Source: Bacteroidales bacterium (GTDB taxonomy: Bacteria; Bacteroidota; Bacteroidia; Bacteroidales; UBA932). From it: DNA of 9,930 nucleotides. Shown one piece after another: positions 6,148 to 9,930 of the stretch. The stretch's first letter is position 1; each line of letters begins with the position of its first letter. The stretch spans positions 1 to 9,930 of the forward strand of contig JAAXVX010000033.1 in assembly GCA_013335275.1 (NCBI GenBank), read 5' to 3'. The position numbers and the translations under genes were made by a program. The notes under the pieces are model-generated. The model saw only the letters and a list, made by a program, of their open reading frames with translations, was not told the DNA's origin and ran no database searches.

Positions 6148-7560
6148 CTATACTTCCAAAGCAAGTGCTATTTCAAATTTGAGCCCTCCCCCGGGACGGT
6201 TTGAAACAGTTACATTTCCTTTTTGGAGCTTAATAGCATTTTTTACAATAGAAAGGCCAAGACCGGAACCTCCGCTTTTGCGGCTTCGGCTCTTCTCGAC
6301 TCTGTAAAATCTTTCGAAAATCCTGTCCAGATGCTCTTCGCTTACGCCTTTACCTGTGTCGTAATAGCAGAAGTAGGCAAACTTGCTGTCGCACCCTTTG
6401 CTCTCTGTGCAAATTTCTATTTTTTCGCCTCCGTGCTCAATAGAGTTATCGATAAGGTTTTTGAATAACGAATAGATAAGGAAGCTGCTCCCTTTAATAA
6501 TTATATTATCATCCACTTTGTTGGAGAAAACAATCTTCTTTTCCTCCAGTTTGAATGCAAGGTCGGACTCAATTTCAAGCAGGCACTGGCGGATGTTTAC
6601 AGATTCAATATCAAACTTATCCGGAGACTCCTCAATCTTATTTAATATTGAAATGTCATTAATAATTGATGACAGACGAAGTGTTTGTGCATAAGCTCTT
6701 TCAAGAAAAAATCTGCTCTGGTCCTTATCGATATTTTCTTGCTGAAGCAGGGTCTCAAGATATCCGCGTATGCCTGTTACAGGTGTTTTAAGTTCGTGCG
6801 CAACATTGTGTGTGAGTTCCTGTTTGTATTTTTTTGTTTCATCCAGTTGCCGGAATGTCTTGACAATTTCTTCCCCCACCTCGCCAAGTTCGTTGTTAGG
6901 AAAGGATATGCTGTTAAAATCTCCCCGTCCGTTTTTTACTATATCGATAAATTCACGCAGGGCCGAAACCGGCCGGCTTATTTTCTTTGTAATAAATACC
7001 AGGACAAGAACAACGGAAAGAAACAGAATGAGAATAACAACCATATAACGGTTACTGCTCACAATTACCGGCAACACAGAAGAGTTGTAGTCCAGCGCAG
7101 CCCTCACATATAGTTTCGGGTATCGTTTGGCATAATAGAGGTATTCTGCTTTTAGGGTATTGGAATATCTTAGTTCCGACCCGTACCCCTCTTTTTTAGC
7201 CTCAATAAGTTCCGGGCGGTTCAGGTGATTTTCCCTGATTGATTCATTTAACTGAAGGTTGTCAAAGATAACCCATGCATCCGGAGTGAGAACCGTTATT
7301 CTCATTTGTTCCGGAATAAGCGGGAGGATTGACGACATCCTGCGTGCAGCAGAGTCAGGATTGAGATATGAACTGTCACGGGAAAGGTTGTTATAAACCA
7401 AATCGGTATATGGAATCATTGTATAGGTGAGCCGCTCCATTTTAAATTCCCTCTCCCTCTGCATGAACAGATATGAAAAGCCCAGTGTCACTGCAGTCAG
7501 GAGCAGTGAAAAGTATATAAGAACCTGATATTTGTAGCTGACCTTTTTAATTCTTTCCAT
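6148..7560 (-). CDS. Membrane-bound sensor histidine kinase (PhoR/OmpR-partner type)
   Basis: This 470-residue kinase autophosphorylates and passes phosphate to the response regulator encoded immediately upstream. Its layout is a short N-terminus, TM1 at about 12-33, an extracytoplasmic sensor of about 135 residues (34-168), TM2 at about 171-191, a HAMP-like region to about 245, the H-box HNVAHELKTP (251-260) with phospho-acceptor His255, the N-box NLIDNSIEH (368-376), G1 DTGKG (401-405), the F-box FERFYR (415-420) and G2 GSGLGLSIV (431-439). All catalytic motifs are intact. There is no cytoplasmic PAS domain, unlike E. coli PhoR, and I recognise no known fold in the sensor region, so the stimulus is unknown. 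The ATG lies 14 bp inside the regulator gene, implying translational coupling. The stop is 2 bp from the convergent folE stop. Confidence 0.95.
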   Translation of the reverse strand: MERIKKVSYKYQVLIYFSLLLTAVTLGFSYLFMQREREFKMERLTYTMIPYTDLVYNNLSRDSSYLNPDSAARRMSSILPLIPEQMRITVLTPDAWVIFDNLQLNESIRENHLNRPELIEAKKEGYGSELRYSNTLKAEYLYYAKRYPKLYVRAALDYNSSVLPVIVSSNRYMVVILILFLSVVLVLVFITKKISRPVSALREFIDIVKNGRGDFNSISFPNNELGEVGEEIVKTFRQLDETKKYKQELTHNVAHELKTPVTGIRGYLETLLQQENIDKDQSRFFLERAYAQTLRLSSIINDISILNKIEESPDKFDIESVNIRQCLLEIESDLAFKLEEKKIVFSNKVDDNIIIKGSSFLIYSLFKNLIDNSIEHGGEKIEICTESKGCDSKFAYFCYYDTGKGVSEEHLDRIFERFYRVEKSRSRKSGGSGLGLSIVKNAIKLQKGNVTVSNRPGGGLKFEIALALEV

Positions 7561-8290
7561 TTATTTCAAAACAATATCCGTAGCCCGACCTGTTCACAAT
7601 GCATCCTGAGTATTCCCCCAGTTTTTTTCTAAGTCTCGCAATATGAACATCTACCGTTCTGTCAAGTACATATGCTTCATTTTTCCAGACAAGGTCAAGT
7701 ATATGTGCCCTTGAAAATATTTTTTGCGGTTCAACTGCAAGCATGTAAAGTATCTCGAACTCTTTTTTGGTGAGCTTTATATTGCGGCCGTGGATGCTCA
7801 GCTGTTTTGTTTCTGAGTTAATGACCATATCCGAGAAAACCAGAAGCTCGTTTTCACTTTTCTTTTCTTTTTCCTGATTTTTCTCCTTTTCTATCCGTTC
7901 TGTTTCGCTTCGTTTCCTGAACTCGGTTCTGCTCAAAACTGCCTGAACCCGGGCAACAACCTCTTTTACCGAAAAGGGTTTTAGAATATAGTCATCTGCT
8001 CCGGTGTTAAATCCTTTAAGCTTGTCGTCCACACTGTCTCTTGCAGTTATGAAAATAATCGGGACATTGTCGTGGTACTCTTCCCTGATGAGTTCTGCAA
8101 GTTTGAACCCGGTTATTCCCCCAAGCATGACATCCAGAAGGAGCAAATCGTAATTGTTCTTAAGTTTTGCAAAAGCCTCTTCGGCCGAAAAAGCGACATC
8201 TGTTAAATAACCTGCACTATTGAGGTTAAACCGGAGAATCTCACAAAGATCCTCTTCATCGTCCACAACAAGGATTCTCTTTTTTTCCAT
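7547..8290 (-). CDS. OmpR/PhoB-family response regulator
   Basis: This 247-residue DNA-binding response regulator is the partner of the overlapping kinase. The receiver domain (about 5-118) has acidic Asp10/Asp11, phospho-acceptor Asp53 in LLLDVML, Thr82 and Lys104 in LKPF. The winged-helix Trans_Reg_C domain (about 150-243) has LTKKEFEIL and RTVDVHIARLRKKLG, the recognition helix typical of OmpR/PhoB. Between them is an unusually charged linker (about 121-148) rich in Glu, Lys and Arg. The ATG at 8290 is fixed by the receiver's first beta strand (KRILVVDDE). A -7 element ends only 4 bp before this ATG, so the mRNA may be leaderless. Its targets probably include itself or the divergent TonB-dependent receptor, which is an inference from position. 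Confidence 0.96.
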   Translation of the reverse strand: MEKKRILVVDDEEDLCEILRFNLNSAGYLTDVAFSAEEAFAKLKNNYDLLLLDVMLGGITGFKLAELIREEYHDNVPIIFITARDSVDDKLKGFNTGADDYILKPFSVKEVVARVQAVLSRTEFRKRSETERIEKEKNQEKEKKSENELLVFSDMVINSETKQLSIHGRNIKLTKKEFEILYMLAVEPQKIFSRAHILDLVWKNEAYVLDRTVDVHIARLRKKLGEYSGCIVNRSGYGYCFEINGKN

Positions 8291-8294
8291 GGTG

Positions 8295-8302
8295 CAAAAG
8301 TA
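8295..8302 (-). promoter_or_regulatory. Probable -7 element of the regulator-kinase operon, giving a leaderless start
   Basis: On the minus strand these bases read TACTTTTG, an exact TAnnTTTG match. Only CACC separates it from the ATG at 8290. With this element centred near -7, transcription would begin at or within a base or two of the A of the start codon. A weak -33 candidate, TATG (8325-8322), lies 19 bp upstream. Confidence 0.5.
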
Positions 8303-8341
8303 ATTTATGATTGCAAAATAACATATTTTAGGTTCCCTTTC

Positions 8342-8385
8342 GTAATAAATTCTTAATTATTTTGTCTTAACCCCGTAACAGTTGA
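8342..8385. promoter_or_regulatory. Candidate operator: four 11-bp-phased direct repeats
   Basis: Consecutive 11-bp units begin GTAAT (8342), TTAAT (8353), GTCTT (8364) and GTAAC (8375); the third is the weakest. OmpR/PhoB regulators bind direct repeats with an 11-bp period, and a gene for such a regulator is adjacent. The recognisable part of the last unit ends 8 bp before the receptor's -7 element, where a class II activator would bind in place of a -33 box. The sequence is AT-rich, so chance similarity is possible. Confidence 0.3.
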
Positions 8386-8389
8386 AGAA

Positions 8390-8397
8390 TACTTTTG
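8390..8397 (+). promoter_or_regulatory. Probable -7 element of the TonB-dependent receptor gene
   Basis: TACTTTTG is an exact TAnnTTTG match. Transcription would start near 8402, leaving a leader of about 20 nt before the GTG. There is no TTG or TTTG at 19-21 bp upstream; the nearest, TTTTG at 8360-8364, is 25 bp away. The promoter may therefore need an activator. Confidence 0.5.
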
Positions 8398-8412
8398 CCT
8401 TCGGAAACAAAA

Positions 8413-8417
8413 AAGGA
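8413..8417 (+). promoter_or_regulatory. Ribosome binding site for the GTG start of the receptor gene
   Basis: AAGGA is followed by five A residues and then the GTG at 8423. The site decides the start: no in-frame ATG occurs nearby upstream, and the next in-frame ATG (residue 74) would remove the signal peptide and most of the N-terminal domain. Confidence 0.55.
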
Positions 8418-8422
8418 AAAAA

Positions 8423-9930
8423 GTGAAAAAAATTCTGAGACTATTATTTGTTACGGTTCTTTTCTTTGGGACAGCACAAATTACTACTGCACAAAATGCA
8501 CTTAAAGGAGTTGTGGTAGACAAAACAACAGGAGAACCTGTTATTGGAGCAACAATCTATTTTAAGAACCTGAAAAAAGGAGCATCCACAAATCTTGACG
8601 GAAATTATTCGATTGAAAATATTCCTGCAGGAACTCATACTATGGAGATAGCCTGTATATCCTATAAAACAATTTCTCTGCCCGATATGGAAATCAAACC
8701 CGGGAAAAACGAATTTGACATAGTGATGGAGGAATCGGCGACACAGCTGAATGAAATAGTTGTCTCTTCTGTAAAGAGAATGAATTCCGAAATAGCAATG
8801 GTACAGGCAACAAGAACGGCAAGTGTTGTTATGAGCGGAGTTTCCGGCCGCCAGATATCAAGATCGCAGGACAGAAGTGCTGCTGAGGTTGTAAAGCGGA
8901 TTCCCGGAGTTTCGGTAATTAACGACAGATATATAATTGTAAGAGGTCTGGCCGGAAGATATAACAATGTGTGGATAAATAACACTGCAGTACCCAGCAC
9001 GGAAGCAGATACAAGGTCATTCTCATTTGATATGCTTCCAAGTTCGCAGCTCGAAAGCATTATGATTGTAAAATCGCCTTCTGCAGAGATTCCTGCCGAT
9101 TTTTCAGGCGGATTTGTAAAGATTGCAACCAAGAGTATGCCTGACAAAAATGAGCTTTTCATCTCTTATGGGATGAATGCAAACAGCGAAACACATTTTA
9201 ACGACCACTTTTACAATACTGCTTCTCCAACCGATTTTCTGGGCTTCGACAATGGAGTGAGGTCGCTGCGTGCATCTGTTCCGTTGAGGATGGACAATAA
9301 TAATCAGGCACAGGTGACAGATATTACTAAAAACGGATTCCGCAACGACTGGAGTGTAAACAAGGTTCGCCCGATGCCCGATCAAAGAATCAATTTTATG
9401 ATAAACAGGGTGTATAACCTAAAGAATGATTCGAAACTGGGAATGGTTGGCGCCATCAATTATTCACACGGCTTCCAGACATATTCCAATATGCTTAATG
9501 CAAGATTTGGCGTCTACAACACAGTGTCGGACGAGTCGGAATATATTTACAAATACAACGATAACCAGTACAGTATCGATGACAAGCTCGGAGCCATGTA
9601 TAACCTTACCTGGATTAAGGGAAACAACAAGATTGAGTTCAGGAACATTTTTAACCAGACCGGTAAAAACAGGTACACAACACGCGAAGGCTGGCAAAAT
9701 GTAAGCTCAAAATATATTCAGGAAAAAGAGGAATATATTTATTCCAGCAGGACAACATATTCGGGACAATTTGCCGGTACACATAAAATAGCCGGTTCCG
9801 ATATTGACTGGAACGCGGGATACTCATACGCAGGATTAAATCAGCCCGACAGGAGGATAATAAACAGGGAAGAGAATCTGGTTGTAGGAGATAAGTATTT
9901 CGGTCAGATGGCAATTGACCAGAATGAAAT
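8423..9930 (+). CDS. TonB-dependent outer-membrane receptor with CarboxypepD_reg-like domain, 5' part
   Basis: This outer-membrane active transporter is energised by TonB-ExbBD. The frame is open for 502 codons and runs off the right edge; family members usually exceed 850 residues. A signal peptide covers 1-23 (MKKILRLLFV start, probable cleavage after ITTA). A carboxypeptidase-regulatory-like beta domain spans about 26-104 (GVVVDKTTGEPVIGATI onwards). A TonB-box-like NEIVVSS follows at 110-116, then the plug domain at about 140-236, with AAEVVKRIPGVSV (153-165), IVRGLAGRYNNVWIN (172-186) and DFSGGFVKI (226-234). The rest is the start of the barrel. The plug sequence differs from SusC proteins (no VVVGYG), so a glycan-type SusC call is not supported; whether a SusD follows cannot be seen. 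The start is GTG with an AAGGA site. It is divergent from the two-component operon, which may control it. Substrate unknown. Confidence 0.92.
   Translation, partial: MKKILRLLFVTVLFFGTAQITTAQNALKGVVVDKTTGEPVIGATIYFKNLKKGASTNLDGNYSIENIPAGTHTMEIACISYKTISLPDMEIKPGKNEFDIVMEESATQLNEIVVSSVKRMNSEIAMVQATRTASVVMSGVSGRQISRSQDRSAAEVVKRIPGVSVINDRYIIVRGLAGRYNNVWINNTAVPSTEADTRSFSFDMLPSSQLESIMIVKSPSAEIPADFSGGFVKIATKSMPDKNELFISYGMNANSETHFNDHFYNTASPTDFLGFDNGVRSLRASVPLRMDNNNQAQVTDITKNGFRNDWSVNKVRPMPDQRINFMINRVYNLKNDSKLGMVGAINYSHGFQTYSNMLNARFGVYNTVSDESEYIYKYNDNQYSIDDKLGAMYNLTWIKGNNKIEFRNIFNQTGKNRYTTREGWQNVSSKYIQEKEEYIYSSRTTYSGQFAGTHKIAGSDIDWNAGYSYAGLNQPDRRIINREENLVVGDKYFGQMAIDQNE

Noticed and set aside
6685..7113. 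Plus-strand open frame of 142 codons, Phe/Cys-rich, opposite the kinase gene
   Set aside because: It is antisense to the HAMP, H-box and TM2 coding region; its hydrophobic composition is a by-product of the opposite strand.
8662..9162. Minus-strand open frame of 166 codons opposite the TonB-dependent receptor
   Set aside because: It is antisense to a clearly coding plug and barrel region, has no recognisable domain, and its composition follows from the complementary codons.
8423..9930. Receptor as a SusC-type protein of a polysaccharide utilisation locus
   Set aside because: The plug lacks the SusC VVVGYG-type motif and no SusD or glycan-active gene is in view; the 3' side is unseen, so the point is not fully closed.
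1..9930. Search for a defence system, mobile element, CRISPR array, tRNA or rRNA
   Set aside because: All coding space is taken by recognisable housekeeping, transport and signalling genes; no transposase, direct-repeat array, cloverleaf or att-like repeat was seen.

Overview
The window reads as ordinary core chromosome of a Bacteroidota (probably Bacteroidales) bacterium with moderate-to-low GC. Signs of this are several TAnnTTTG-type promoter elements (the Bacteroidota -7 consensus), mostly weak Shine-Dalgarno sites, a TonB-dependent receptor with an N-terminal carboxypeptidase-regulatory-like domain, and a small acidic DUF2795 protein of a type common in this phylum. Menaquinone is made by the futalosine route here (mqnB, mqnD), which argues against Bacteroides sensu stricto, whose known species use the classical men pathway. 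Nothing finer can be said without comparison.

Layout. Positions 1-873 (-) hold the N-terminal 291 codons of aspartate ammonia-lyase, cut by the left edge. Positions 1003-2584 (-) hold trkA preceded by the DUF2795 gene, 10 bp apart. Positions 2668-5498 (-) hold a tight four-gene run transcribed as mqnB > mqnD > ABC-transporter ATPase > PduO-type cob(I)alamin adenosyltransferase. folE (5546-6145, +) stands alone: it is divergent from mqnB across 47 bp and convergent, 2 bp stop-to-stop, with a histidine kinase. Positions 6148-8290 (-) hold an OmpR/PhoB-type response regulator and its histidine kinase, overlapping by 14 bp. A 132-bp divergent intergenic region separates them from a TonB-dependent receptor (8423 to the right edge, +), which is open at its 3' end.

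How the genes fit together. Aspartase makes fumarate, menaquinone carries electrons to fumarate reductase in anaerobic Bacteroidota, and adenosylcobalamin serves methylmalonyl-CoA mutase in propionate formation. Several genes therefore suit an anaerobic succinate/propionate metabolism, though no direct functional coupling is shown. The two-component system beside a divergent TonB-dependent receptor, with 11-bp-periodic repeats just upstream of the receptor's -7 element, suggests local control of outer-membrane import. The ligand is unknown.

I found no mobile element, CRISPR array, tRNA, rRNA or clearly novel system. The most interesting signals are regulatory: a probable leaderless promoter for the response regulator, the periodic repeats before the receptor, and a mqnB promoter whose -33 element lies inside folE. 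No gene-free stretch exceeds 300 bp; the largest gaps are 129 bp (874-1002) and 132 bp (8291-8422).
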